DNA of 64,000 nt, from assembly GCA_963716735.1 (NCBI GenBank), contig OY970321.1:2728001-2792000 (forward strand), in the 5' to 3' direction. This DNA is from VRUE01 sp963716735 (lineage in GTDB: Bacteria > Actinomycetota > Thermoleophilia > Solirubrobacterales > 70-9). The notes beneath the pieces are model-generated. The model searched no databases. It saw nothing but the letters and a program-made list of their open reading frames with translations, and was not told where the DNA came from. A program made the translations under genes and the position numbers. Within the stretch, counting starts at the first letter, position 1. Every line of letters starts with the position of its first letter. Shown piece after piece: positions 16,071-23,504 of the stretch.

Positions 16071-16404
16071 GAGCTTGGGCAAGGAGGAAGGTCAGTCGAC
16101 CGTGGAGCTCGTCGCCGCGCTGCCGGCGCTGTTGCTGGCCGGCCTGCTCGCCCTCCAGTTGCTCGCCACCGGCTACGCGCTCACCCTCGCCGACGGTGCT
16201 GCCGAGGCGGGAGCGCTGGCGCTTGCCTCCGGGCGGCCGGCGGCAGATGCCGCTCGCGATGCGCTGCCCGGCTGGGTCAGGGATGACGTCGACGTGTCTG
16301 TCAGGGGCGGACGCGTCACCGTTCGCCTGCGACCTCCTTCGCCGTTTCCCGTCGTTGCCGATCGGCTTGCCGTCACGTCGTCTGCGGTGGCCAGGCCGAA
16401 ATGA
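16063..16404 (+). CDS. Second TadE-like pseudopilin
   Basis: A 113-residue protein with leader MGRSLGKEEGQSTVELVAAL, the Glu in the helix start, and one hydrophobic helix (ALPALLLAGLLALQLLATGYAL). An Ala/Asp-rich domain follows, ending SSAVARPK. The ATG at 16063 is inside the end of the preceding gene, so the two are coupled. Its stop overlaps the next start (ATGA). Confidence 0.75.
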   Translation: MGRSLGKEEGQSTVELVAALPALLLAGLLALQLLATGYALTLADGAAEAGALALASGRPAADAARDALPGWVRDDVDVSVRGGRVTVRLRPPSPFPVVADRLAVTSSAVARPK

Positions 16405-17066
16405 GCCCGGTCGTCCTGGTCAGCCGGGTCGGTGCGGCAAAGGGCTCGCGAGCCGCGGCCGCGGCTTTGGCCTGCGTCGCATCCGAGTCCGACCGGGCAG
16501 CGCTGCTGGTCGACCTCGAAGAGGGAAGAGCGCCTCGCCCGACCCTGATCGCCACCGCGGGGGCCCGCGGGCTGGAGGAGCGTCTGGCGGCACACCTGCC
16601 GGGTGCCGCGGTCGCCTCGCGCGGGCGAATCTGCCAGCTGAAGCTCCCACCCGAGCACGAGGCGATCGAGACACTGGCCGCTGCCCTGCCGCTGGCTCGT
16701 GAGCCGGCAGCCGTCGTCCACCTGCCGCCGGTCTTGCTGCGGGCGGTGCTCGGCGACGCCCGCATCCGGTCGACCGGCGTGCTGCTGCGCGCGGACCTCA
16801 GCGAAGACCGCGCGCTGACGGCGCTTGCCGTACGCGACCTGGTGGCCGGCGGACTGCAGGTGGGGGTCGTCAAGCGTCCACCGGGCATGCTGACCGCATG
16901 TGTAGCCCAACTCGGGGCCCTTCTGCCGGGCCGCCAGCCGTTCCTCACCAGGCCCTGCGAGCGCCTGCTTTTTACCGAAGACAGAAGGTTTCGCGAGTGC
17001 TACGATCGAAAGGATGAGTCGAAGGATGGACCAGAGGAGACTTGGACGGAGCGGAGTCGCGAATGA
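16401..17066 (+). CDS. Uncharacterised protein of the TadE cluster, possibly CpaE/TadZ-like
   Basis: A 221-residue soluble protein with an Ala/Leu-rich alpha/beta pattern. It begins VVLVSRVGAAKGSRAAAAALA, which sits where a P-loop would be in MinD/CpaE-type ATPases but lacks the GKT/S residues; LLVDLEEGR follows like a degenerate switch region. TadZ/CpaE proteins of pilus loci are often such pseudo-ATPases, but this is only a resemblance. It is coupled by ATGA to the TadE-like gene. The last 18 codons overlap the following antitoxin-like gene. Confidence 0.55.
   Translation: MSPVVLVSRVGAAKGSRAAAAALACVASESDRAALLVDLEEGRAPRPTLIATAGARGLEERLAAHLPGAAVASRGRICQLKLPPEHEAIETLAAALPLAREPAAVVHLPPVLLRAVLGDARIRSTGVLLRADLSEDRALTALAVRDLVAGGLQVGVVKRPPGMLTACVAQLGALLPGRQPFLTRPCERLLFTEDRRFRECYDRKDESKDGPEETWTERSRE
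17001..17006 (+). promoter_or_regulatory. Candidate -10 box of the first toxin-antitoxin pair
   Basis: TACGAT, then 7 nt, then the ATG at 17014. It lies inside the end of the upstream gene, giving the pair its own leaderless promoter. Confidence 0.5.
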
Positions 17067-17265
17067 GACGCGTCCCCGCAAGCGCCGTCAGTTCGTACCT
17101 GCCAGGGAGCTTGCCGAAGCTCTCGCCGACCTTCCGCCCATCGACTACAAGCAGTTCCGAGCCGATGTCGATGCCGTCCTCGATGATGGTGGCCCGAGAG
17201 ATTGGTACGAGTGGGCCGCGCGTACTGATCGACACGTCGATCTTGATCGACTTGAAGAAGTCTGA
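17014..17265 (+). CDS. Putative antitoxin partner of a PIN toxin
   Basis: An 83-residue, charged protein. A basic N terminus (RRMDQRRLGRSGVANETRPRKRR) is followed by an acidic C-terminal part with LPPIDYKQFRADVDAVLDD and WYEWAAR. The size, charge layout and position immediately before a PIN-domain gene suit a type II antitoxin, with the C-terminal tail wrapping the toxin. The family itself is not recognised with certainty. The frame overlaps the toxin gene by about 80 nt, more than is usual. Confidence 0.55.
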   Translation: MSRRMDQRRLGRSGVANETRPRKRRQFVPARELAEALADLPPIDYKQFRADVDAVLDDGGPRDWYEWAARTDRHVDLDRLEEV

Positions 17266-17611
17266 ACTTTTCCGCCTGTCCGCGAAGGCGGCAATCTCCA
17301 CGCTTACCGTGGCCGAGCTGGTCAAGGGCCACTATGCGGCTGTCCGTGACCTGGACAAGGAGCGTCGGCGGCGCCATCTTCACCGGGTTGAAGCCACAAT
17401 CGAAGCGCTTCCCTTCGATCTAGGATGCGCGCGAGCCTTCGGCCCCGTAGTTGTCGCGGTCGAACAAATAGGGCGCAGGTCGCGGGGATCGCGGGCCATC
17501 GACCTGATGATTGCGGCGACCGCGCTCGCCCACGACCTTCCGCTCTACACGCTCAATTCCAAGGATCTCCGTGGTCTCGAGGACCTGATCGAGATCGTCG
17601 ATATGGGCTGA
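17183..17611 (+). CDS. PIN-domain toxin, VapC-like
   Basis: About 142 residues (ATG 17183 or 17186). The PIN RNase core starts RVLIDTSILIDLKKSE with the first catalytic Asp. A conserved TVAELVKGHY Glu follows, then SRAIDLMIAATALAHDLPLYTLNSKDLRGL, which supplies the later acidic residues. VapC toxins cleave tRNA or rRNA. The gene overlaps the putative antitoxin and is convergent with the lipoprotein gene at 17625. The longer open frame beginning 17042 is not needed. Confidence 0.75.
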   Translation: MMVAREIGTSGPRVLIDTSILIDLKKSELFRLSAKAAISTLTVAELVKGHYAAVRDLDKERRRRHLHRVEATIEALPFDLGCARAFGPVVVAVEQIGRRSRGSRAIDLMIAATALAHDLPLYTLNSKDLRGLEDLIEIVDMG

Positions 17612-17624
17612 GGTCTGGCCGCTC

Positions 17625-18080
17625 CTACGGAGTGGCGGCGTGCCACGTGCCGACGTCCTTGAAGCCCTCGCCATTGGCGTCGCCCTTCTTGCTGTCGCTG
17701 TCGAAGGTGTAAAGCGGGCGGCCCTCGAAGGTCACCTGGCGCACGCCGTTGTCGGGACGCCTGATCGTGCCGAGGGGAACGGGGCCGGTTGGCTTCACGC
17801 CCTTGGCGACGGCGAGCGGGTGCCAGTCTTTGAGGCACGAGCCCTTGCAGATGAACCTGCCGTGCTTCTCGGCGCTGAGCGTGTACAGGGTGAGTCCGTT
17901 GTTGGCGGTGAGGACGGTCTTGCCGAGCGAGGGGCTGTTCGCCTCCTTGACCACGCGCTTGCTCGTGCCGGCGGCCGCAAGTGAGCTGAAGAGGACGGCT
18001 ATGGCCAGGACGGCGACCGCGGCGAAGATGATCGCGACGCTCAAGTGGCTTGGGCGGTGGCTGGCTGGCGACTGCGGCAT
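17625..18080 (-). CDS. Secreted protein with Yx(F/W/Y)xxD repeats
   Basis: A 151-residue exported protein of the family described as predicted lipoprotein with conserved Yx(FWY)xxD motif (COG4315, Lipoprotein_15). An N-terminal membrane segment (VAIIFAAVAVLAIAVLFSSLA) precedes two related repeats, NNGLTLYTLSAEKHGRFICKG and FEGRPLYTFDSDSKKGDANG. Two Cys in the first repeat (FICKGSCLKDW) may form a disulfide. Function is unknown; it is probably cell-surface. It is divergent from the TadG-like fusion gene. Confidence 0.8.
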   Translation of the reverse strand: MPQSPASHRPSHLSVAIIFAAVAVLAIAVLFSSLAAAGTSKRVVKEANSPSLGKTVLTANNGLTLYTLSAEKHGRFICKGSCLKDWHPLAVAKGVKPTGPVPLGTIRRPDNGVRQVTFEGRPLYTFDSDSKKGDANGEGFKDVGTWHAATP

Positions 18081-18147
18081 GAATGCTCCTCGAGTCGAAT
18101 TCCGGGTTCGCCCTGTCTACGGACGCACTTGCGTATCGGTTCGATCG

Positions 18148-18203
18148 CACATATTTTCGATTGAGCGCACCACACGCGCGCCGGCGCCCGCCAGGGTCGG
18201 CGC
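18148..18203 (+). promoter_or_regulatory. Conserved upstream block of the TadG-like fusion gene
   Basis: The counterpart of 15661-15716: 37 of 56 positions match and the core TTGAGCGCACCACACGCGCG is at 18161-18180, ending 23 nt before the ATG, exactly as in the tadE operon. It suggests co-regulation of the two transcription units. Confidence 0.65.
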
Positions 18204-19562
18204 ATGGAATCCCGCAGAGAGGACGGCCAAGCCCTGTTGCTGGCGCTCGGGGGCGCCTTCGCGCTGATCGCCGGCGCCCTGGCGTTGGTCGCGATCGCCG
18301 GCGCGGTGACGGGAAAGGGAAGGGCGCAGCGTGCGGCAGATCTCGCCGCGATCTCGGCGGCGCGCTCGATGCGCGACGACCTGCCGCGGCTGCTGGCGCC
18401 CGCCGTGCTTCCCAGTGGATTGCCGAATCCAGCGCACGTGGAGAAGTTCGAGTACCTGGACCGGGCCAAGACCGCCGCGTCCAATGTGTCGAGAGCGAAC
18501 GGTGTCGGCAGCGCGCGGTTGAAGATCACCTTTCCCGATGCCGGATCGTTTGCGCCGGTCCGCGTCAGGGCCGTCGTGAGCGGCAGTCTCGCTCTGAAGG
18601 AAGCTGACAGCAAGGGCGGGAATAACGATGTCGAAGCTTCGGCCGTGGCTGAAGCAGCAGCGCCGGCGAGCGGCGCCGGCTCGATGCCGGCAATGGCCAG
18701 TGGGGGCGGCTACAGCGGTCCGCTCGCCTACCGGACCGGGGAGGGGATGCGGCCCGATGTGGCTGCGGCCTTCGACCGGATGGCTGCCGCCGCGTCCCAT
18801 GCCGGGCTCACTCTGGTCGTCAATTCGGGCTTCCGCTCCGACGCCGAACAGGCGGCGCTCTTCGCTGCTCACCCTGATCCGACGTGGGTGGCACCGCCGG
18901 GTCACTCGCTGCACCGTTGCGCGACCGAGCTCGACCTCGGCCCTGAATCCGCTTACGGTTGGCTCGCCGCCCACGCCTCCAAGTTCGGCTTCGTCCAGCG
19001 CTATTCATGGGAGGCCTGGCATTACGGGTATACGGCCGGGCCGCCGCCATGCTCGGCCGCGGGAAACGCCATCGGGATGGCGGCGGAAAGCGGTGGGGGG
19101 GACGGTGCCTTTGCCGGTGGCGCCGGCCTTCCCGCCTTCGTCCCCGCGCGCTTCCGCGCCCCGCTCCTCCGTGCTGCCACGCAGTGGAACGTCTCGGCGG
19201 CCCTGCTCGCGGCACAGCTGATGGCCGAGTCGAACTTCAACCCCTACGCCGGATCCCCGGCTGGGGCACAGGGCATCGCCCAGTTCATGCCATCCACAGC
19301 CGCGGCTTACGGCCTCGAGGATCCTTTCAACCCACACGAAGCGATCGATGCTCAAGCCCACCTGATGTCAGACCTGATCCACCAGTTCGACTCCCCTCAG
19401 CTGGCACTGGCCGCCTACAACGCCGGCCCGGCCCCGGTCGAAGCCTGCGATTGCGTGCCCGGTTATCCGGAGACACAGGCCTACGTAAGCCGTATCCTCG
19501 CCCTCCTCGGTGGCGCCGGCGCCCTCGTCGTCCCCGGCTTCGAAGTCAGATTGGTGTCCTGA
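18204..19562 (+). CDS. TadG-like pseudopilin fused to VanY carboxypeptidase and lytic transglycosylase
   Basis: A 452-residue multidomain protein. Residues 7-58 are a TadE/TadG-like N terminus: a short charged leader, one long hydrophobic helix, then GRAQRAADLAAISAARS. About 165-280 is a VanY-type D,D-carboxypeptidase with SGFRSDAEQ, zinc ligands His237 and Asp244 (SLHRCATELDLG), and Glu270/His273 (WEAWHYGY). About 315-435 is an SLT transglycosylase with catalytic Glu342 (AESNFNP), GAQGIAQFMPSTAAAYG and AYNAGP. The enzyme would act on peptidoglycan outside the membrane, anchored by the pilin-like helix. It is probably part of the nearby tad-like apparatus, judged from the shared upstream block. 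Confidence 0.85.
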   Translation: MESRREDGQALLLALGGAFALIAGALALVAIAGAVTGKGRAQRAADLAAISAARSMRDDLPRLLAPAVLPSGLPNPAHVEKFEYLDRAKTAASNVSRANGVGSARLKITFPDAGSFAPVRVRAVVSGSLALKEADSKGGNNDVEASAVAEAAAPASGAGSMPAMASGGGYSGPLAYRTGEGMRPDVAAAFDRMAAAASHAGLTLVVNSGFRSDAEQAALFAAHPDPTWVAPPGHSLHRCATELDLGPESAYGWLAAHASKFGFVQRYSWEAWHYGYTAGPPPCSAAGNAIGMAAESGGGDGAFAGGAGLPAFVPARFRAPLLRAATQWNVSAALLAAQLMAESNFNPYAGSPAGAQGIAQFMPSTAAAYGLEDPFNPHEAIDAQAHLMSDLIHQFDSPQLALAAYNAGPAPVEACDCVPGYPETQAYVSRILALLGGAGALVVPGFEVRLVS

Positions 19563-19603
19563 CGTCGACAGCGACAGCCGCCGCGGTGGTCGATCCCACC
19601 TAT

Positions 19604-19621
19604 ATACACCCTGAGGTGTAT
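19604..19621. promoter_or_regulatory. Palindromic operator of the vapBC module
   Basis: ATACACC and GGTGTAT form a perfect 7-bp inverted repeat around CTGA, overlapping a TATATA -10-like stretch 10 nt before the vapB ATG. VapBC complexes repress their own promoter at such palindromes. Confidence 0.65.
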
Positions 19622-19630
19622 CATGGGGTG

Positions 19631-19840
19631 ATGGCGCGCACCAACATCGATATCGACGACGAGCTGGTTGAGCGGGTGATGCGGATCTATCGCCTGCGCA
19701 GCAAGCGCGAGGCCGTCGACCTTGCGCTGCGCAAACTGGTCGGCGAGCCGATGACGCGCGAGGAGATGTTGGCCATGGAGGGGATGGGGTGGACCGGCGA
19801 CCTCGACGAGATGCGTTCGCAGGAGGTGCCTGAGCTGTGA
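19631..19840 (+). CDS. vapB: VapB-type antitoxin (ribbon-helix-helix)
   Basis: A 69-residue antitoxin. The N-terminal RHH DNA-binding part, MARTNIDIDDELVERVMRIY, is followed by RSKREAVDLALRKLVG, the classic actinobacterial VapB pattern. The C-terminal tail is acidic and contacts the toxin. The ATG at 19631 follows the palindromic operator. Its stop overlaps the vapC GTG (GTGA). Confidence 0.85.
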   Translation: MARTNIDIDDELVERVMRIYRLRSKREAVDLALRKLVGEPMTREEMLAMEGMGWTGDLDEMRSQEVPEL

Positions 19841-20235
19841 TCCTCGTCGACAGCTCGGCATGGGTGGAGTTCCTCCGTAAGACCGGCAGTCCGACGCACC
19901 GAAAGCTTGCCTCTGTCCTTGAAAAGGGACGGCAGCTCGCGTGGACGGACATGGTTGCGCTGGAGGTTCTGGCTGGCGCCCGCGATGATGCAGATCGGGA
20001 CCGCCTGCGACGCCTCTTGTATAGCCAGGTCTTTCTTCCGCTGGAGGGTCCCACCGACTATGAGAACGCGGCCGAGCTGTACCGGCTCTGCCGTCGAGGT
20101 GGGGAGACGCCGCGCGGCCTTGCCGATTGCTTGATCTCGGTCGTCGCGATCCGCAACGATGCCGAGTTGCTCTGCGCCGACGGCGACTTCGAGGTCATCG
20201 CCCGTCACGCATCGCTGCGCCTCACGGCGGCGTAG
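19837..20235 (+). CDS. vapC: VapC-type PIN RNase toxin
   Basis: A 132-residue PIN-domain RNase. Catalytic acids sit in MILVDSSAWVEFLR, VALEVLAGARD and RGLADCLISVVA, with a final Asp in LLCADGDFEVIA. It is coupled to vapB by a 4-nt overlap. This is the second PIN toxin module within 3 kb; sequence similarity between the two is low. Confidence 0.87.
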   Translation: MILVDSSAWVEFLRKTGSPTHRKLASVLEKGRQLAWTDMVALEVLAGARDDADRDRLRRLLYSQVFLPLEGPTDYENAAELYRLCRRGGETPRGLADCLISVVAIRNDAELLCADGDFEVIARHASLRLTAA

Positions 20236-20262
20236 GGAAATGGTCGCCTAGACTCCGTCCCG

Positions 20263-20736
20263 ATGGCAACCGTTGAGGTACAGGGTGTCGAGGGGATGCA
20301 GTCGCTGCTCGGGCAGGAGATCGGCCCGAGCGATTGGCGCACCGTTACCCAGGGCGACATCAACACGTTCGCCGATCTTTCGGGCGACGACCAGTGGATC
20401 CACGTCGACGTAGAGAAGGCTAAGAACGAGAGCCCCTTCGGCACGACGATCGCCCACGGCAACCTCACCCTCTCGCTGGTGGACGGCTTCCGCAAAGAGC
20501 TGATCTCCTCAACCGGCTTCGCCCTCGGCGTCAACTATGGCTGGAACAAGATCCGCTTTCCCGCCCCGGTTCCCGTCGACTCCAAGGTTCGCGGCAAAGC
20601 CGAGGTCGTTTCGATCGACGAGAAGGGCGGCGACTGGTACGAGGTGGTCACCCGCTTCACCCTCGAGGTCGAGGGCAACGAGAAGCCCTGCTTCGTGGGC
20701 GACAGCGTCACCCGCGTGATGGCGCCAGCCGGCTGA
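20263..20736 (+). CDS. MaoC-like (R)-specific enoyl-CoA hydratase
   Basis: A 157-residue hot-dog-fold hydratase. The catalytic signature is DINTFADLSGDDQWIHVD with Asp and His five apart, followed by TTIAHGNLTLSL. It hydrates trans-enoyl-CoA to the (R)-3-hydroxyacyl form. A TAGACT box lies 8 nt before the ATG and no ribosome site is visible. It stands apart from other lipid genes except the crotonase 3 kb downstream. Confidence 0.85.
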   Translation: MATVEVQGVEGMQSLLGQEIGPSDWRTVTQGDINTFADLSGDDQWIHVDVEKAKNESPFGTTIAHGNLTLSLVDGFRKELISSTGFALGVNYGWNKIRFPAPVPVDSKVRGKAEVVSIDEKGGDWYEVVTRFTLEVEGNEKPCFVGDSVTRVMAPAG

Positions 20737-20765
20737 CTGACTTCCGCCTCTGGTAGACAGGGATC

Positions 20766-21407
20766 GTGGTAATGCCCGGAGAGGAGTGGACGGCAGACGA
20801 GCAGAAAGTCCAACGCTATCTCTGCCGTGCGGAGGAGTTCCCGCATCGTCTGGAGGGAGAGGGTGTCCTACTCGAACACGTCCCTCGCGATGCTCGTCGC
20901 GTCCTCGATCTCGGTACGGGAGATGGCCGCCTGCTCAGCTTGCTCCAGGTTGATCGTCCGGCGATACATGGAGTAGGTCTTGACTTCTCCCAGCTCATGC
21001 TCGAGGCGGCACGCAAGCGCTTCGCCGACGATGAGCGTGTCGAACTCGTCCAGCACGACCTCGCCGAGCCGCTCCCTGCGCTCGGGCGCTTTGACGCTGT
21101 CGTCTCGTCGTTCGCCATCCACCACCTCGAGCACGAGCGGAAGCGCTCGCTCTATGGCGAGGTGTTCGATCTGCTCGAACCGGGCGGAGTCTTTGCGAAC
21201 TTCGAGCATGTGGCGTCGCCGACCCGACGCCTGCACCTGGCGTTCTTTGCGGCGATCGACGAGCCAATTGAGAATGAAGACCCGTCCGACCATCTGCTCG
21301 ACGTCGAGGCACAGCTCAGATGGCTGCGCGAGCTCGGCTTCGATGACGTCGACTGCTACTGGAAGTGGCTCGAGATGGCCCTTCTAATCGGTATCAGACC
21401 GGCCTAG
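20766..21407 (+). CDS. Class I SAM-dependent methyltransferase
   Basis: A 213-residue Rossmann methyltransferase. Motif I is VLDLGTGDGRLLSLL near residue 45, an acidic end of strand 2 follows (VGLDFSQLMLEAA), then FDAVVSSFAIHHLEHERK near 110 and LLEPGGVFANFEHV. The substrate is unknown. Start GTG 20766 is 6 nt after a TAGACA box; ATG 20772 is an alternative. Confidence 0.8.
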   Translation: MVMPGEEWTADEQKVQRYLCRAEEFPHRLEGEGVLLEHVPRDARRVLDLGTGDGRLLSLLQVDRPAIHGVGLDFSQLMLEAARKRFADDERVELVQHDLAEPLPALGRFDAVVSSFAIHHLEHERKRSLYGEVFDLLEPGGVFANFEHVASPTRRLHLAFFAAIDEPIENEDPSDHLLDVEAQLRWLRELGFDDVDCYWKWLEMALLIGIRPA

Positions 21408-21419
21408 CCTGTAGCTCGC

Positions 21420-22070
21420 ATGTCGGATCGAAGCTATGCCAATCGTCGGGTGACCGGCTTTGCCGGGCTCGGGACGGCGATCCTGTTCGGTTTGGGCAGC
21501 GCGCTGTGGGCGTTCGATCAGCCCAGCGCCGGGGCTCCGGCACGCGAGGTTGTCGCCTTCTACGCGGATACCTCGACGGGGATCGCCGTCGGTGGGAGCC
21601 TCAGCCTTTTCGCGGTCGCGCTGTTCGTTTTCTTCGCGAGCGGCGCCCGGGCGATCCTCCGGGAGCACGAGGGGGAGGACCTGTTCGCCACGGCAGCGTT
21701 CGGCGGTGCGATCCTCCTGGTCGTGGCCGGGCTCGGCGCCGAGACCATCAACATGGTCGGTGCGTTTCGTGCCGAGGATGGCCAACTCACGCCGGAGCTC
21801 GGCAGGGCCCTGTTCGAGATTTCCTACATCCTTGGCTACAACGCCGCCGGCGTGGGCATCGGCATCGTCGCGCTGGCGGTGGCCGCGGTCGCGTTGCGCT
21901 CCAAGACCCTGATGCCGCGTTGGCTCGCGCTGCTTCTGCTCGTCGCCGGATTGGCGTTCATCACCCCGCTCTCCAGATTCCTGCTCGGACCCGCGGTTCT
22001 GCTGCTGGCCGTGGTGTCGGCGACTTTGCTCAGGGCTCCGAGCCCAGGCGCGGCAAGTAACGCGACCTGA
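21420..22070 (+). CDS. Six-helix membrane protein of unknown function
   Basis: A 216-residue polytopic protein with six probable helices: about 12-30, 55-75, 90-110, 135-157, 165-182 and 187-205. DxPSAGAPAREVVAFYAD after helix 1 and SYILGYNAAGVGIGI in the second half are typical of actinobacterial DUF4386-like proteins, but the assignment is weak. A TAGCCT box lies 9 nt before the ATG. Confidence 0.65.
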   Translation: MSDRSYANRRVTGFAGLGTAILFGLGSALWAFDQPSAGAPAREVVAFYADTSTGIAVGGSLSLFAVALFVFFASGARAILREHEGEDLFATAAFGGAILLVVAGLGAETINMVGAFRAEDGQLTPELGRALFEISYILGYNAAGVGIGIVALAVAAVALRSKTLMPRWLALLLLVAGLAFITPLSRFLLGPAVLLLAVVSATLLRAPSPGAASNAT

Positions 22071-22099
22071 GCCAGGGGACGATCGTGTAGAAGTTGCCC

Positions 22100-22897
22100 A
22101 TGGCCGAAGCGGGTGCGGGCGAGCGGGTCGTGGTGGTGACCGGTGTCAGTCGCCGGGCGGGGATCGGCTTTGCCATCGCGCGGCGGCTGCTCCGCGATGG
22201 CGCGAAGGTCCTGATCCACTCGTTCTCTACTCACGATGCCGAGCAGCCGTGGGGGGCCGACGCCGGTGGCATGGATGCCCTGATCGGCGAGCTTGGAGGC
22301 GATACGGATCGCCTTCGGCACATCGAGGCTGACCTCGGCGATCCGGATGCCCCGCGGCATTTGATCGCGGCAGCGGTCGACGTATTCGGGGCGGTCGACT
22401 CCCTCGTCGTCAACCACGCTCACAGCTCCAATCAGTCGCTCGAGGCGGTCACTGTCGAGGAGCTCGACAGGGCGTGGGCCGTGAACGCTCGCGCCGCGGT
22501 CCTTCTCGTCCAGGCGTTTGCGGCGAGCCATGACGACGGTCGTGCGGATGGGCGGATAGTGCTGTTCACCTCCGGCCAGCACCTGGGCCCGATGCCCGAC
22601 GAGCTGCCCTATGTGATCAGCAAGGGCGCGGTGCATCAGGTCACCCGCACGCTCGCGGACGAACTCGCCGGTCGCGGGATCACCGTCAATGCGATCAACC
22701 CGGGGCCGGTCGACACCGGTTGGCCCTCGGCCGAGCTACGCGAGCGCCTGCTCCCCGCCTTCCCATCCGGACGCTGGGGACGCCCGGAGGACATAGCCGC
22801 AATCGTCGGCTGGATCGTCTCCCCCGACAGCGCCTGGCTCACCGGTCAGGTGATCGACGCGGAGGGCGGCTTCCGCCGCTTTATAGGCGGCTCCTGA
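22100..22897 (+). CDS. SDR family oxidoreductase
   Basis: A 265-residue short-chain dehydrogenase. The cofactor site is VVVVTGVSRRAGIGFAIARR near residue 15, the NAG-equivalent is SLVVNHAHSS, the catalytic Tyr/Lys is YVISKGA, and the C-terminal GQVIDAEGGF is typical of FabG-like members. The NAG motif is altered to NHAH and the usual catalytic Ser region reads FTSGQHLG. The substrate is unknown. ATG 22100 is chosen over a TTG two codons upstream. The 3' end is part of hairpin family B copy 1. Confidence 0.82.
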   Translation: MAEAGAGERVVVVTGVSRRAGIGFAIARRLLRDGAKVLIHSFSTHDAEQPWGADAGGMDALIGELGGDTDRLRHIEADLGDPDAPRHLIAAAVDVFGAVDSLVVNHAHSSNQSLEAVTVEELDRAWAVNARAAVLLVQAFAASHDDGRADGRIVLFTSGQHLGPMPDELPYVISKGAVHQVTRTLADELAGRGITVNAINPGPVDTGWPSAELRERLLPAFPSGRWGRPEDIAAIVGWIVSPDSAWLTGQVIDAEGGFRRFIGGS

Positions 22898-22986
22898 CCA
22901 AGCAGATCAAGGACGCAGGGAGCGTGGCGTGCGCTAGCACGCGAGCGACCGAGGACGCCGATATGCGCCGGTCAGGGGCCGCCTAT
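22883..22986. repeat. Family B intergenic hairpin element, copy 1
   Basis: Outer arms 22883-22899 and 22970-22986 pair at 16 of 17 positions. Inside lie the conserved boxes GGACGCAGGGAGC (22911-22923) and GCGACCGAGGACGC (22945-22958), separated by 21 nt containing a GCGTGC/GCACGC inner hairpin. Copy 2 at 38418 has the same boxes with the same 21-nt gap but different palindromes. It lies between two convergent genes and may terminate both. Confidence 0.8.
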
Positions 22987-23423
22987 TTGACGGTCAGGGT
23001 GCCTTCCATGCCGGCTTCGCGGTGGCCCGGCACGCTGCAGAAGAAGGTGTAGGCGCCCGGTTTCAGATCGACCGTGGTGGACGTTTCTTCTTTGCCGATC
23101 AGATCCGTTTTGCCCACCTCTTCGCCGCCGGAGTCTTCGATCGCCACGTCGTGGGTGAGGCTCTGAGGATTGTTGAAGTCGATCGTCACCTTGCCGGCCT
23201 TGGCCGATGCTTCGGTGGTCGTGTAGGCGAGTTCGCCGTTGGGGTCGGCTTCGAACTTGAGCGTCGAGGCACCGCCGGCTTCCTTGCCCGATTCGGCTGC
23301 ACCACCGCCAGCCGCTTCACCGCCGTTCGAGGTGGTCGTCGTCGTGTCGTCGTCGCTTCCCCCGCAGGCTACGAGGGCAACGGATGCAAGTGCGAGAACG
23401 AGTAGGGCAGCAAGCTTCTTCAT
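22983..23423 (-). CDS. Cupredoxin (plastocyanin-like) lipoprotein
   Basis: A 146-residue secreted blue-copper-type protein. A lipoprotein signal ends LVAC near residue 20, followed by a Thr/Gly/Ala-rich linker. The cupredoxin fold carries a type 1 site: His in QSLTHDVAIED, then Cys, His and Met in FFCSVPGHREAGMEG. It probably shuttles electrons at the outer membrane face. It has its own promoter region (23424-23504) and ends inside hairpin family B copy 1. Confidence 0.88.
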   Translation of the reverse strand: MKKLAALLVLALASVALVACGGSDDDTTTTTSNGGEAAGGGAAESGKEAGGASTLKFEADPNGELAYTTTEASAKAGKVTIDFNNPQSLTHDVAIEDSGGEEVGKTDLIGKEETSTTVDLKPGAYTFFCSVPGHREAGMEGTLTVK

Positions 23424-23504
23424 CGGACTGGATCCTTTCCTGGGGAATGCTCAGGCTGACTCTAGACGGTTATAGCTCGGATACGGCCGAGGGCACCATC
23501 CGGT

